Assembly: GCA_024400295.1 (NCBI GenBank)
Contig: JAKSNA010000011.1
Span: 1-64,000 of the forward strand
From: Bacteroidales bacterium
GTDB lineage: Bacteria > Bacteroidota > Bacteroidia > Bacteroidales > F082
Direction: 5' to 3'
Length of the DNA: 64,000 bases
Under the pieces are notes generated by a model that had not been told where the DNA came from, searched no databases, and was given only the letters and a program-made list of their open reading frames with translations. Positions 1-8,717 of the stretch are shown in pieces. Positions within the stretch are counted from its first letter, which is position 1. Every line of letters begins with the position of its first letter. Made by a program: the position numbers and the translations under genes.

Positions 1-64
1 CTTTGCCGTGATAGACTTTGGTTTGACCGTCAAAGTTGAAATCGGTTCTTGTTAATGCTTTCAT
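1..64 (-). CDS. purC: SAICAR synthase, N-terminal fragment
   Basis: The minus strand opens with an ATG at 64 and reads MKALTRTDFNFDGQTKVYHG before leaving the window. This matches the start of Bacteroidota phosphoribosylaminoimidazole-succinocarboxamide synthase, which joins aspartate to CAIR in purine synthesis. Only about 21 codons are visible, so no catalytic residues can be checked. It lies 113 bases downstream of phoH on the same strand. The gap is occupied by palindromic repeats. The call rests on the N-terminal match alone. Confidence 0.75.
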   Translation of the reverse strand, partial: MKALTRTDFNFDGQTKVYHGK

Positions 65-70
65 AGTTAT

Positions 71-176
71 TGATATGTGACCGCCACGCGTTATTGATAT
101 GTAACCGCTACGCGGTTCTTTTGTTTGTTGATATTTATGTTTGTTTTCGTTACTGACATGTAACCGCTACGCGGTT
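71..176. repeat. Three copies of a dispersed palindromic repeat
   Basis: Three units of about 23 bases follow the pattern TGATATGTAACCGCTACGCGG-TT. They lie at 71-93 (degenerate), 95-117 and 154-176 (TGACATG variant). The core AACCGC-TAC-GCGGTT (103-117, 162-176) is a perfect hairpin with a 3-base loop. The same core recurs at 41207-41223. The units fill most of the purC-phoH gap and would fold in the transcript between the two genes. They look like REP-type intergenic elements. Confidence 0.85.
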
Positions 177-177
177 A

Positions 178-1167
178 TTATTTGTTAATTGTTTGATTAT
201 TATCATTTTCGTCATTGTCATCGTGATAGAATTTCTTGTAGGCGTTGACGATTTCTGTCACGAGTTTATGTCTGACGACATCTTTTTCATCAAGGAAGAT
301 GAATTCGATGCCTTTCACATCTTTCAGAATATCAATGGCTTGCGGCAGTCCAGAAGGTTGGTTTTTGGGCAAGTCGATTTGTGTCACGTCTCCGGTGATG
401 ACAAATTTCGCGTCGCGTCCCATGCGTGTGAGGAACATCTTGAGCTGTGCGCGTGTGGCGTTCTGTGCTTCGTCTAAGATGACGAAGGCGTGGTCGAGGG
501 TGCGTCCGCGCATGAAGGCGAGCGGTGCGATTTCGATTGTGCCGTCCTCCATGTAGCCTTGCAGTTTCGCCTGCGGAAGCATGTCGCGCAGGGCATCATA
601 AAGCGGTTGCAAATACGGATCGAGTTTCTCCTTGAGGTCGCCGGGCAGAAAACCGAGGTTCTCGCCGGCTTCGACGGCCGGACGCGTGAGGATGATGCGA
701 CGTACTTCCTTGTTTTTCAATGCTTTGACTGCCAAGGCGACGGCGGTGTAAGTCTTTCCCGTTCCGGCAGGACCGATGGCAAACAGCATGTCTTTCTTGC
801 CGACAGCCGTCACCATCTTCTTCTGGTTTGCAGTTATCGCTTTGATTTGCAAACCGTTCCGGCCATATACCAAGACATCTTTATCATCAAAGTCTTTTAT
901 CATCTCGCTTCCGCCCGATGCATTCATCACATTTTCAATCACTTGCGTGGTTATGCTCCCGTAGCGTTCGATGTGATTTGTCAGCATGGTGAGCCTGTCA
1001 AGGAAACAATTCACCTCTTCATCTTCGCCGATGACCTTGACGAAATCCCCACGCGCGATGATTTTCAACTTTGGAAACAATGCCTTAATCATTGTAAGAT
1101 ACTGATCATTAGTACCATACAAATCATTCGGGTCGATGTTTTCGATTTGGACAATCTGTTCGGACAT
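178..1167 (-). CDS. phoH: PhoH family ATPase
   Basis: 329-residue cytoplasmic P-loop protein of the PhoH-like family (RNA helicase-related ATPase, linked in other bacteria to phosphate stress and RNA metabolism). Walker A is GPAGTGKT at residues 132-139 and Walker B is ILDEAQN at about 230-236. The residues before about 110 form the usual N-terminal KH-like part, and a short Asp/Asn-rich tail ends the protein. Length is normal for the family. It has its own promoter (1195-1202). It is followed by purC on the same strand. The specific substrate is unknown. Confidence 0.93.
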   Translation of the reverse strand: MSEQIVQIENIDPNDLYGTNDQYLTMIKALFPKLKIIARGDFVKVIGEDEEVNCFLDRLTMLTNHIERYGSITTQVIENVMNASGGSEMIKDFDDKDVLVYGRNGLQIKAITANQKKMVTAVGKKDMLFAIGPAGTGKTYTAVALAVKALKNKEVRRIILTRPAVEAGENLGFLPGDLKEKLDPYLQPLYDALRDMLPQAKLQGYMEDGTIEIAPLAFMRGRTLDHAFVILDEAQNATRAQLKMFLTRMGRDAKFVITGDVTQIDLPKNQPSGLPQAIDILKDVKGIEFIFLDEKDVVRHKLVTEIVNAYKKFYHDDNDENDNNQTINK

Positions 1168-1194
1168 TTATTTCTCTGAAAAATTAACCGACTG

Positions 1195-1202
1195 CAAAAA
1201 TA
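1195..1202 (-). promoter_or_regulatory. Bacteroidota -7 box for phoH
   Basis: TATTTTTG on the minus strand matches the TAnnTTTG consensus. It lies 28 bases before the phoH ATG, back to back with the box at 1259-1266 for the divergent gene. Confidence 0.75.
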
Positions 1203-1258
1203 ATAAAAATTGTTCATAACTTTTTCATTTATGTATTTTCATTTTATTATGAATGCCG

Positions 1259-1266
1259 TAATTTTG
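1259..1266 (+). promoter_or_regulatory. Bacteroidota -7 box for the SAM hydrolase gene
   Basis: TAATTTTG matches TAnnTTTG and leaves a leader of roughly 35 bases before the ATG at 1307. Confidence 0.75.
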
Positions 1267-1306
1267 CGGCGTACAATTAATCGGATGAAATAAACGATAA
1301 AGAATT

Positions 1307-2080
1307 ATGGCAATCATAACACTAACAAGCGATTGGGGGCTCTCCGACTATTACGTTGCGGCGGTGAAAGGTACGATATATTCGGCGATGCCGGATGCAA
1401 CTATCGTTGACATCACGCACAACATAGAGCCTTGGGACGTCACATCAGCCGCTTTCACCATAAAAAACTGTTACAAAAGCTTTCCTGAAGGTACGATTCA
1501 CATCATCGCAATTGAGACCGAAGAATCTGTTCAAAATCCTCATGTCGCTTTGAAGGCAAACGGGCATTTTTTCATCGGCACTGACAACGATATTTTCTCT
1601 CTCATCCTTGGTGATGACCCTTACGAAGCCGTGACGATAGAAGTGCCGCAAGACACGGATTTTTTCACTTTCACCACACGCGACAGATTTGTTAAGGTGG
1701 CGGCTATGATAGCTAAAGGCATGTCTTTCAGTGAGATAGGCAAACCATACCCACAAATCAAGAAAGGATACAACTTCCAGCCGACCATTGAGGGCAACTG
1801 CATCCACGGTCTGGTGACGTACATTGACTCATACGAAAACATCATCACCAATATTTCAAAGGAACTGTTTGACAGCCAACGAAACGGCAGAAACTTTGAG
1901 ATTCGTTTCGGACGTTATATCATTGACAGCATCTGCAACGGTTACAACGATGTTGACATACCATGCAATCTCGCCATTTTCGGATCACATGGCTATTTAG
2001 AGATTGCCATAAACCACGGTCACGCTGCGTCATTGCTCGGTTTGGCAAAAGCCACGCCCGTTGACATAACATTCAAATAG
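1307..2080 (+). CDS. S-adenosylmethionine hydroxide adenosyltransferase family protein (DUF62)
   Basis: 257-residue protein of the SAM hydroxide adenosyltransferase/fluorinase-like family. Members hydrolyse S-adenosylmethionine to adenosine and methionine. The N-terminus has the family signature LTSDWGLSDYYVAAVKG with the key Asp, followed by DITHNIEPWDV. A central GTDNDIFS segment and the C-terminal beta-barrel domain (from about residue 165) are present, so length and architecture are complete. There is no signal peptide. It is monocistronic and ends 3 bases from the end of the convergent PurF-like gene. The physiological role in Bacteroidota is not settled. Confidence 0.9.
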   Translation: MAIITLTSDWGLSDYYVAAVKGTIYSAMPDATIVDITHNIEPWDVTSAAFTIKNCYKSFPEGTIHIIAIETEESVQNPHVALKANGHFFIGTDNDIFSLILGDDPYEAVTIEVPQDTDFFTFTTRDRFVKVAAMIAKGMSFSEIGKPYPQIKKGYNFQPTIEGNCIHGLVTYIDSYENIITNISKELFDSQRNGRNFEIRFGRYIIDSICNGYNDVDIPCNLAIFGSHGYLEIAINHGHAASLLGLAKATPVDITFK

Positions 2081-2083
2081 CAA

Positions 2084-3493
2084 CTATCTATCCCCAAAAC
2101 TCGACCCATCGAAACAATGCGTGCAAAGTTTGTCTTTAGGCAGACCAATAGCCCTGCATATTGTCTCCAAGTTACTGAATTTCAACGTATCAACACCGAT
2201 ATGTTTGCGAAGCATCTCGACGAGATTTGCGTATTGTTTTGTTGTGTTGTCGCAATACAGTTCGAGGTTGCAGGTGTTACCACCTTCAAGTTCCTGGATG
2301 CAGCGGCGGGTGACAAGCTCAAGTTCGTTCTTTGATGCGCTGAAGTTAAGGAAATTACAGCCATATATCAACGGAGGGCAGCTTATTCTGATGTGAACCT
2401 CCTTCGCGCCATAATCGTAGAGCATCTTCACGTTGTCACGCAGCTGGGTGCCTCTCACTATTGAATCATCGCAGAAAACGACACGTTTGCCATTCAGCAG
2501 GTCACGGTTCGGGATAAGTTTCATCTTTGCCACATGCTCTCTTTGTTCCTGACTCACAGGCATGAAACTCCTCGACCATGTAGGCGTGTATTTCACGACC
2601 GAGCGCATGTAAGGAATGCCGCTGCCATGAGAATAACCGATTGCCATTCCTATTCCAGAGTCAGGAATCGGGGCGACATAGTCAGCTTCGATGTCATCGT
2701 TCTTGCCCATCTCGAAGCCGCCGCGATAACGCATCTCCTCAACATTGATGCCCTCGTACGAAGTTGCCGGAAATCCGTAGTAAATCCACAGGAACGAACA
2801 CACCTGCATCTTGTCGTTTGGCGCAAGAAGTTGAGTTATCCCGAATTCTGAAATCCTCACTATCTCACCCGGACCGAGGAAACGCTCCGTCTCATAGTCG
2901 AGATTGACGTAACTGTGGCTTTCCGAAGCCAAAACGTAGCCGCTGTCATTCTTCCCTATGACGATAGGCGTGCGTCCATACAGGTCACGGGCGGCAATGA
3001 TGCCGTCACTTGTCAGAATGAGCATCGACACTGAACCCTTCACCTTCCTGAACACATTCCGTATGCCGTCAACAAAGTCCTTTCCCTGTGTTATGAGCAA
3101 TGCGACAAGTTCAGTCGGATTGGTATCACCATGGCTCAACTCTGCAAAATGCTGCATATTGTCGAGACATTCTCTTTCCAATTCTTTGATATTCAAAATC
3201 TTTGCGACCGTAACGATGGCAAATTTCCCCAAATGAGAGTTGACAACTATAGGTTGTGCGTCCGTGTCACTTATAATCCCGATGCCACTGTTGCCTTTGA
3301 ATTTGTCAAGTTCCTGGTCGAACTTCGTTCTGAAATATGAACCTTTCAGGCTGTGAATCGAACGGTTGAAGATGTCACCGTCGAAAGTGCAGATACCACC
3401 TGACGAAGTTCCTAAATGCGAATGATAATCAATACCATAGAATAAGTCTGTTATGCATGGTCTCTTTGATACAATTCCGAAAAATCCGCTCAT
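2084..3493 (-). CDS. PurF-like amidophosphoribosyltransferase paralogue lacking the catalytic cysteine
   Basis: 469 residues with an N-terminal Ntn/class II glutamine amidotransferase fold and a C-terminal phosphoribosyltransferase domain. The PRPP loop VVFCDDSIVRGTQ sits at residues 338-350. Cysteines at 232, 372/379, 457 and 460 fit the iron-sulfur ligands of the Bacillus-type enzyme. PurF normally begins with a Met-Cys-Gly whose cysteine becomes the glutaminase nucleophile; here the start is MSGFFG, with serine at that place. No upstream in-frame Cys-Gly start was found. From memory, Bacteroidales carry such a paralogue (with Gly at this position) besides a true PurF. It may use ammonia or be a non-glutaminase relative; function is inferred only. 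Confidence 0.85.
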   Translation of the reverse strand: MSGFFGIVSKRPCITDLFYGIDYHSHLGTSSGGICTFDGDIFNRSIHSLKGSYFRTKFDQELDKFKGNSGIGIISDTDAQPIVVNSHLGKFAIVTVAKILNIKELERECLDNMQHFAELSHGDTNPTELVALLITQGKDFVDGIRNVFRKVKGSVSMLILTSDGIIAARDLYGRTPIVIGKNDSGYVLASESHSYVNLDYETERFLGPGEIVRISEFGITQLLAPNDKMQVCSFLWIYYGFPATSYEGINVEEMRYRGGFEMGKNDDIEADYVAPIPDSGIGMAIGYSHGSGIPYMRSVVKYTPTWSRSFMPVSQEQREHVAKMKLIPNRDLLNGKRVVFCDDSIVRGTQLRDNVKMLYDYGAKEVHIRISCPPLIYGCNFLNFSASKNELELVTRRCIQELEGGNTCNLELYCDNTTKQYANLVEMLRKHIGVDTLKFSNLETICRAIGLPKDKLCTHCFDGSSFGDR

Positions 3494-3528
3494 TGTGTTA
3501 TGTTTTGGTGTAACCGTTTTTTACGCGG

Positions 3529-3536
3529 CAAATATA
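3529..3536 (-). promoter_or_regulatory. Bacteroidota -7 box for the PurF-like gene
   Basis: TATATTTG on the minus strand matches TAnnTTTG, 36 bases before the ATG at 3493. Confidence 0.7.
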
Positions 3537-3583
3537 CGGAAAAGTATATTACTGCGAAATCCGTTTCACTAAAATTTATTCGA

Positions 3584-3627
3584 TTTTGCTGCCGACCGGT
3601 GGTGTGAACCACCAGCCGACAGCAAAA
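3584..3627 (-). terminator. 20-bp hairpin ending the T9SS module
   Basis: Arms at 3584-3603 and 3608-3627 pair over 20 positions around a 4-base loop. The three non-Watson-Crick positions are G-U pairs in minus-strand RNA but A-C mismatches in plus-strand RNA. The hairpin therefore seems adapted to the transcript that ends here, just after the stop at 3634. The following U-tract is weak. Confidence 0.7.
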
Positions 3628-3633
3628 CCGCAG

Positions 3634-3882
3634 TCACTGTCTGATTTTACGCGTCCGCTTGATGGTAGCATACCCCATCCCCAAAATCGAAAAAACAACA
3701 ATTCCGGATTCGATTGGAGTCATGTTGTAATCAATCTGTCTGCCGTGATATTCAGGGAATTCAGGTGAAAACGAACTTATATCACCCGAATAATAATCGC
3801 TGAAAAACGAATCGGTTGACTGGGCAGAGACACAGAACGCCATGCAACATGACATCATCACTGCAATGAGAATCTTTTTCAT
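3634..3882 (-). CDS. Small exported protein with C-terminal membrane tail (module partner, copy 1)
   Basis: 82-residue protein. Residues 1-21 form a signal peptide ending in VSAQ. The mature part starts Q-S-T-D-S-F-F and is short and acidic or polar. The C-terminus is a hydrophobic stretch (SGIVVFSILGMGYATI) followed by the basic tail KRTRKIRQ. It lies 24 bases after a T9SS-exported protein on the same strand and ends at a strong hairpin. A homologue of almost the same size (56142-56381) follows a related T9SS protein. The tripartite tail resembles sorting signals such as PEP-CTERM, but I do not recognise a named family and no sortase gene is in the window. Confidence 0.8.
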   Translation of the reverse strand: MKKILIAVMMSCCMAFCVSAQSTDSFFSDYYSGDISSFSPEFPEYHGRQIDYNMTPIESGIVVFSILGMGYATIKRTRKIRQ

Positions 3883-3906
3883 AGCTTTATGATCTTGAAA
3901 AGGATT

Positions 3907-6519
3907 TTACTTGATGATGATTTTCCGTGTCTTGGTCTTCTCCCCTCCAATTCTCACGAAATAAACGCCTGGAGTCATACCTTCAACATTGATTGTCTGT
4001 TCATTACAATTAACATCACGGCACATCACCATTCTTCCCATCAGGTCGATGATCTGTAATTCACCAATTGCATTTGTCACCAATTCGCTTCCCGACTGGT
4101 AAACATAAATGCCATCATCTTCTTCGTTGTCATTTATGTTACTGCCTTGGTACATCTTGATTACAAACCGGTCTTTATCATCAACAGGCGAGCCGACGAA
4201 CTCATAATATTCTTCAACCAACATATCGATGTCGTAGTCGGTTTGAAGGTCAACCAAATGCAGGTAAGTTATCCCGTTTCCAGAAGCGTCATTGACATCA
4301 ACTGATAATTTATAAGTTCCTGTTGTCGCGACATCGAGTGAAACCGCAAAACTGCCTACATTCTCATCAAATACAGCAATGGCTTTGTCATCTATTGACA
4401 ATAAAGGAATTGCATCATTTTGGTGCGGGAACTTCGACATTTCAGGTTTTTCTTCAGGCGAAGATGTCAGAATCGCATAAACACGATCATTGTATTTGTC
4501 GTTTTCGACTTTAACTGAAATGATGTTTTGGTACGTTTCTTCATTCCGTTTTGTCCGCTCCTCATTTCTAATCACAACAGGTTTTGTTTCATCTGTCTGA
4601 ATAAGGAAAGCCTCACCCGGGGCAATCTCATCCGTGTTGCCAACGTGCACTTCCCAGGCTCCGGCATCCGTCGCCAAGCAGAATCCGCTGAAATCAGCAC
4701 CTTGGACGTTTGCCAATGATATTGATTTAAGGAATGGATTCCCAAGCAGATTAAAACCTTTAAGCATTTCATTTTCAGATGAATAAGTTAAATTCCTTTC
4801 AACATCTTCTGTATTCAGTTCTCCACAGAAATGCAGTGCCGTCCCTTCTTTTGAGGCATAAAGATAGCCTTCGCCTGAATTAAGATTCGTGAAGTTGTTC
4901 TCCTCGTTTTTATAGTTCAGCCACGATGCATTCGGTTCTGAATACAGATACAAGTCATAGTCGTTGTCACCGCTTGTCAGAAGCCCTGAGACGGCGGCAG
5001 CTTTGACACTTCCGGCAATAGGCGAACTGATTCCGTACCAGCCGTCTGTCGCAAGATACTCCATGCCCCACTCCGACGAAGCGTCAATCTCTTTCACAAA
5101 AGTGGCGTAAACACCTTCGTTGCAGTCAACCTGCCCGCCGTCAATGATGAGAAAATCCGGGTTTTTGTTTCCAATCATGTTACCGGAAAGCATTGCGTTA
5201 TCACTGACAGTCACCACATCAGCCAGTGAGGTTGGATTTGTCCAAACTGTATTTTCGGTTATCGTGAGAGGCGATGATATGACATCTATCGAAGTGCAAT
5301 AGCAACGGACGGCACACACTCCCCTTTTGTAAAGCTGAATGGCTTTTTGCGTTCCCTTGTAATATCTGAAACGTTTTTGTCCTGACGTTGAATTATAACG
5401 TAAAACAATTGTGTCTGAAGCCGCCACCACGGCATTGCCTTCATTGTCAATGTCGATGAAATTGTCGTAAACTGTTGTCTGGTTCGCATTTAACCCCGCA
5501 GTGCCGCTTGTTCTTCCGATGTAAAAACCTGACAATGACCTTATTGAATATGCTGCCGCGGTCTTTGAAATCGTGAAGACAGCGGAATTTGTCTCAGCAT
5601 TCGACATTATCACGCCATCAGATATATCGACCCCGATGTTGTTCTCATTGACATCAAGACTTTCAAGTCCTCCGTTAAAAGCCACCATATTCTCCTCATT
5701 CACAATGAGATACGTTCCAGAATAATCATCAAGGGGCGTTGTGACTTTCTCAAAGGAACCACTTTTCTCAATGGCATACACCGCATAAAGTGTCACATCA
5801 CCAGTCACGGCATACGGGTTTTCGAGAATTGCCGGGGGCGTGTCCGACGGCGAACTCATCTGGCTCAGGCTCCAGCCTTGGAAAGCGAAGCCGTTGACTA
5901 CTTCCGGCATCTTCAACGTAACAGACTCGCCATCAGCGCATTGCTGCTCAGATGTAATCCCGTTTTCGTTATAAATTATGGTATATGCAGCCGTTGTAAC
6001 CGCCTTGTAAATACTTACGTTTCCTGTCGCGTTCTCATAACAGGAGAACAAATCGCTACTACTGTTATACCGCAAGTAGTTGTGAGTGTTTTCACCTTGC
6101 GCCATGACCGTGGCGACGCCATTCTCATCAATGTCAATCACAAAGGAGCCGTTGGCGTTGTTTTCAGCTTGTGTCCTGAGGTAGTTGCCGGTCGATGACG
6201 CGGCATAAAGATAGCCATCGCCAACGAACAACGCCAAAGTGTTCGGCAAAGTTCCATCTTGAAGCGTAATCACTTGTACATCAGACGATAATGTACATTG
6301 ATTATCAGTTTTTACAATTTCAGCCTGACCTCGATTATTGGCATTCTGAGTGGTACTCAACGCAAAATCTTCGGCTGATGACGCGATGATAATTTGGTCA
6401 CCGGCATTGAGGTTGGCGGCATCAGTGACAAGGTTCCATGTTGTTTCTCCGCACACTACGGAGGTGCTTGACAGTAGGCACAGCACTGCCAGCAAAGATA
6501 AAAAACGTTTCATCTTCAT
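3907..6519 (-). CDS. T9SS-exported multidomain surface protein (module copy 1)
   Basis: 870 residues. The ATG at 6519 was chosen because it begins directly with the signal peptide (MKMKRFLSLLAVLCLLS). The N-terminal region TWNLVTDAANLNAGDQIIIA and a second block near KVTTPLDDYSGTYLIV are related to each other and to part of the protein at 51394. Between them is a repeat resembling InlB-type B-repeats (YTIIYNENG ... AFQGWSLS ... YAVY). The C-terminal ~350 residues share blocks such as GFNLLGNP and YYEFVGSP with the second module. They end in a T9SS type A sorting domain with the tail PGVYFVRIGGEKTKTRKIII. Role unknown; probably a surface adhesin or scaffold. Confidence 0.87.
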   Translation of the reverse strand: MKMKRFLSLLAVLCLLSSTSVVCGETTWNLVTDAANLNAGDQIIIASSAEDFALSTTQNANNRGQAEIVKTDNQCTLSSDVQVITLQDGTLPNTLALFVGDGYLYAASSTGNYLRTQAENNANGSFVIDIDENGVATVMAQGENTHNYLRYNSSSDLFSCYENATGNVSIYKAVTTAAYTIIYNENGITSEQQCADGESVTLKMPEVVNGFAFQGWSLSQMSSPSDTPPAILENPYAVTGDVTLYAVYAIEKSGSFEKVTTPLDDYSGTYLIVNEENMVAFNGGLESLDVNENNIGVDISDGVIMSNAETNSAVFTISKTAAAYSIRSLSGFYIGRTSGTAGLNANQTTVYDNFIDIDNEGNAVVAASDTIVLRYNSTSGQKRFRYYKGTQKAIQLYKRGVCAVRCYCTSIDVISSPLTITENTVWTNPTSLADVVTVSDNAMLSGNMIGNKNPDFLIIDGGQVDCNEGVYATFVKEIDASSEWGMEYLATDGWYGISSPIAGSVKAAAVSGLLTSGDNDYDLYLYSEPNASWLNYKNEENNFTNLNSGEGYLYASKEGTALHFCGELNTEDVERNLTYSSENEMLKGFNLLGNPFLKSISLANVQGADFSGFCLATDAGAWEVHVGNTDEIAPGEAFLIQTDETKPVVIRNEERTKRNEETYQNIISVKVENDKYNDRVYAILTSSPEEKPEMSKFPHQNDAIPLLSIDDKAIAVFDENVGSFAVSLDVATTGTYKLSVDVNDASGNGITYLHLVDLQTDYDIDMLVEEYYEFVGSPVDDKDRFVIKMYQGSNINDNEEDDGIYVYQSGSELVTNAIGELQIIDLMGRMVMCRDVNCNEQTINVEGMTPGVYFVRIGGEKTKTRKIIIK

Positions 6520-6607
6520 AAATTTTGTTAATAAAAAAGTTAGCAGACTCAAAAAGTCACAAACGACGAGTAATTTTCATGACCGTTTTTGTCTATATCA
6601 TTTGCCG

Positions 6608-6615
6608 CAAAAATA
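6608..6615 (-). promoter_or_regulatory. Bacteroidota -7 box for the first T9SS module
   Basis: TATTTTTG on the minus strand, about 90 bases before the ATG at 6519. The rest of 6520-6853 is AT-rich, gene-free and holds only this box and the divergent mutA box. Confidence 0.7.
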
Positions 6616-6806
6616 CACATTATTTTAATACGTGCAGCAAAAAAATTAAAAAATATTTTTTGCAACAAATTGGCAATCAATATGTTAAACAATTACTATT
6701 AATATAACTATATGCTATATAGAGTTCACCTAAATCAAGTCTTTCTAACTATGGTTCACGCGGTTTCTTTTTTCATTTTACAAATATGTCATGTCAAATT
6801 ATTTAC

Positions 6807-6814
6807 TACCTTTG
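6807..6814 (+). promoter_or_regulatory. Bacteroidota -7 box for mutAB
   Basis: TACCTTTG matches TAnnTTTG. It lies downstream of an in-frame ATG at 6791, which shows that the true mutA start is the ATG at 6854. Confidence 0.8.
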
Positions 6815-6853
6815 CAAAAATTTTCAGAAATCAATCAAACAAAAATAGAAATC

Positions 6854-8704
6854 ATGAGTAACCAGAAAAAACTTTTTGAGGAGTTTCCGCCTGTCTCGAC
6901 CGAGCAGTGGGAAGCTGTCATCGAAAAAGACCTCAAAGGAGCCGATTACAACAAGAAACTCGTCTGGAAGACCGCTGAAGGCTTTCAGGTGAGGCCGTAT
7001 TATCGCGCGGAGAATCTGAAGGACATCGCCTGGACCGACATCAAACCGGGTGAGTTCCCATATATCCGCGGCAACAAGCAGCATGGCAACACATGGCTGA
7101 TTTGCGAAGACATCGTTGTAAATGATTATCATTCAGCCAACAAGAAGGCTTTGGAGGCCATCGAACGCGGTGCCAACGCACTCACATTCCGCCTTGAGAC
7201 AGACAAACCCTACGACGCGGTCGAAATCTCAGGACTTCTCAACGGCATCGACGCCAAGAAAGTGGAAATCAACTTCTACCACAACAAATATCATCTTCCG
7301 CTTCTGGAAATGATGTCGAAGATTCCGGAGATCCACGGCTCGTTGAACTACGACCCGCTCACACGTTACATCCGTCGCGGCACGTGGTTCGTGACAGAGA
7401 ACACCGACATGGAGCTCGCGGCCATCCTCACAAAAGCCGAAATCCCTGGCGTTCAGACTATTGGCATCAACGCGCACGTCTTCACAAACGCCGGCGCGAC
7501 AATCTCACAGGAGATGGGCATCGCCCTCTCAATCGGTGTCGAATACATCGACCAGATGCTTGCCAAAGGCCTGACAATAGATGAGATAGCACCGAAGATG
7601 CGCTTCAACGTGGCAGTCGGACAGAACTACTTCATGGAGATGGCGAAGATGCGTGCATACCGTATGCTCTGGGCCGAAATCCTCAAGGCTTACGGTGCGA
7701 AGGAAGAAAACTGCAAGATGCACATCCACGCCTTCAACGCATTGATTAACATGAGCTTGTACGACCCATACGTCAATATGCTCCGCACGACGACAGGCAC
7801 AATGTCGGCGGTGCTCGGCGGTGTTGACTCGTTCTCGGTCACTCCGTTCGATGCCACATTCGAGGAGACGACAGAGTTTGCTGACCGCATCGCCCGCAAC
7901 CAGCAGCTCATCCTTAAAGAGGAAGCACATTTCGACAAAGTCGCCGACCCGGCTGCCGGTTCATATTATATCGAAAACCTCACGCAATCGTTGGAAAACG
8001 CAGCATGGACGCTTTTCAACCAGATTGAAGACGAAGGCGGTTACCTCGCATCAGTGCGCAAAGGCACAATCCAGAACATCGTGAAGGAAAGCGCGGCAAA
8101 ACGCTTCGGCAACCTCGCCACACGTCGCGAGACCATCCTCGGAACAAACCAGTACCCGAACTTCACCGAGACCATGAAATTCAACCCGGCGGAATGGGTG
8201 TTCAAGGCCAACTGCAAACGCGACGAGAAAGCCGACATCGACACCATCGTGACGTTCCGCGTGGCACAGCAGTTTGAGGCAATGCGTTATGCGACAGACG
8301 TTTACGCACAGACCAACAAACGCCCCGTCGCTTGGATGTTCACCTACGGCAACCTCGCGATGCTCAAGGCACGCGCCAACTTCGCGTCGAACTTCTTTGC
8401 ATGTGCAGGCTTTGAAGTACATGACAACGCAGGTTTCAAGACATTGGAAGCAGGCATCGAGGCGGCACGTCAGGCCAAGCCGGAAATCGTCGTCATCTGC
8501 TCATCGGATGAAGAATACGGCGAAGGCAACGCGCTCCGCATCTTCAACGAACTCAAGAACGACGCCATCGTCGTCCTCGCAGGTAACCCGGAAGGCACCG
8601 CCGACATCCTCAAGGAAGCCGGCATGGAATATTTCATCCACGTCAAGAGCAACGTCCTCGAGACATTGCAGAGTTTCCAGAAGAGATTAGGTATAACAAA
8701 ATAA
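6854..8704 (+). CDS. mutA: Methylmalonyl-CoA mutase small subunit
   Basis: 616 residues from the ATG at 6854 ([20 protein letters not shown]). An upstream ATG at 6791 would precede the promoter box. Small, non-catalytic subunit of the heterodimeric adenosylcobalamin enzyme that interconverts succinyl-CoA and methylmalonyl-CoA in propionate formation. It has the TIM-barrel mutase domain and a C-terminal Rossmann-like domain. As is normal for this subunit, the latter lacks the D-x-H-x-x-G cobalamin motif. It is 13 bases from mutB and co-transcribed. Codons are strongly C-ending, as expected for a highly expressed fermentation gene. Confidence 0.96.
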   Translation: MSNQKKLFEEFPPVSTEQWEAVIEKDLKGADYNKKLVWKTAEGFQVRPYYRAENLKDIAWTDIKPGEFPYIRGNKQHGNTWLICEDIVVNDYHSANKKALEAIERGANALTFRLETDKPYDAVEISGLLNGIDAKKVEINFYHNKYHLPLLEMMSKIPEIHGSLNYDPLTRYIRRGTWFVTENTDMELAAILTKAEIPGVQTIGINAHVFTNAGATISQEMGIALSIGVEYIDQMLAKGLTIDEIAPKMRFNVAVGQNYFMEMAKMRAYRMLWAEILKAYGAKEENCKMHIHAFNALINMSLYDPYVNMLRTTTGTMSAVLGGVDSFSVTPFDATFEETTEFADRIARNQQLILKEEAHFDKVADPAAGSYYIENLTQSLENAAWTLFNQIEDEGGYLASVRKGTIQNIVKESAAKRFGNLATRRETILGTNQYPNFTETMKFNPAEWVFKANCKRDEKADIDTIVTFRVAQQFEAMRYATDVYAQTNKRPVAWMFTYGNLAMLKARANFASNFFACAGFEVHDNAGFKTLEAGIEAARQAKPEIVVICSSDEEYGEGNALRIFNELKNDAIVVLAGNPEGTADILKEAGMEYFIHVKSNVLETLQSFQKRLGITK

Positions 8705-8717
8705 GAAAGGAGTTAAA

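Noticed and set aside
490-1179. A 229-codon open frame opposite phoH
   Set aside because: Shadow of the conserved PhoH reading frame; it spans the phoH promoter-proximal region without independent signals.
6815-6853. Cobalamin riboswitch before mutA or the reductase gene
   Set aside because: The leaders (about 35 and 60 bases) are far too short and lack the B12-box.
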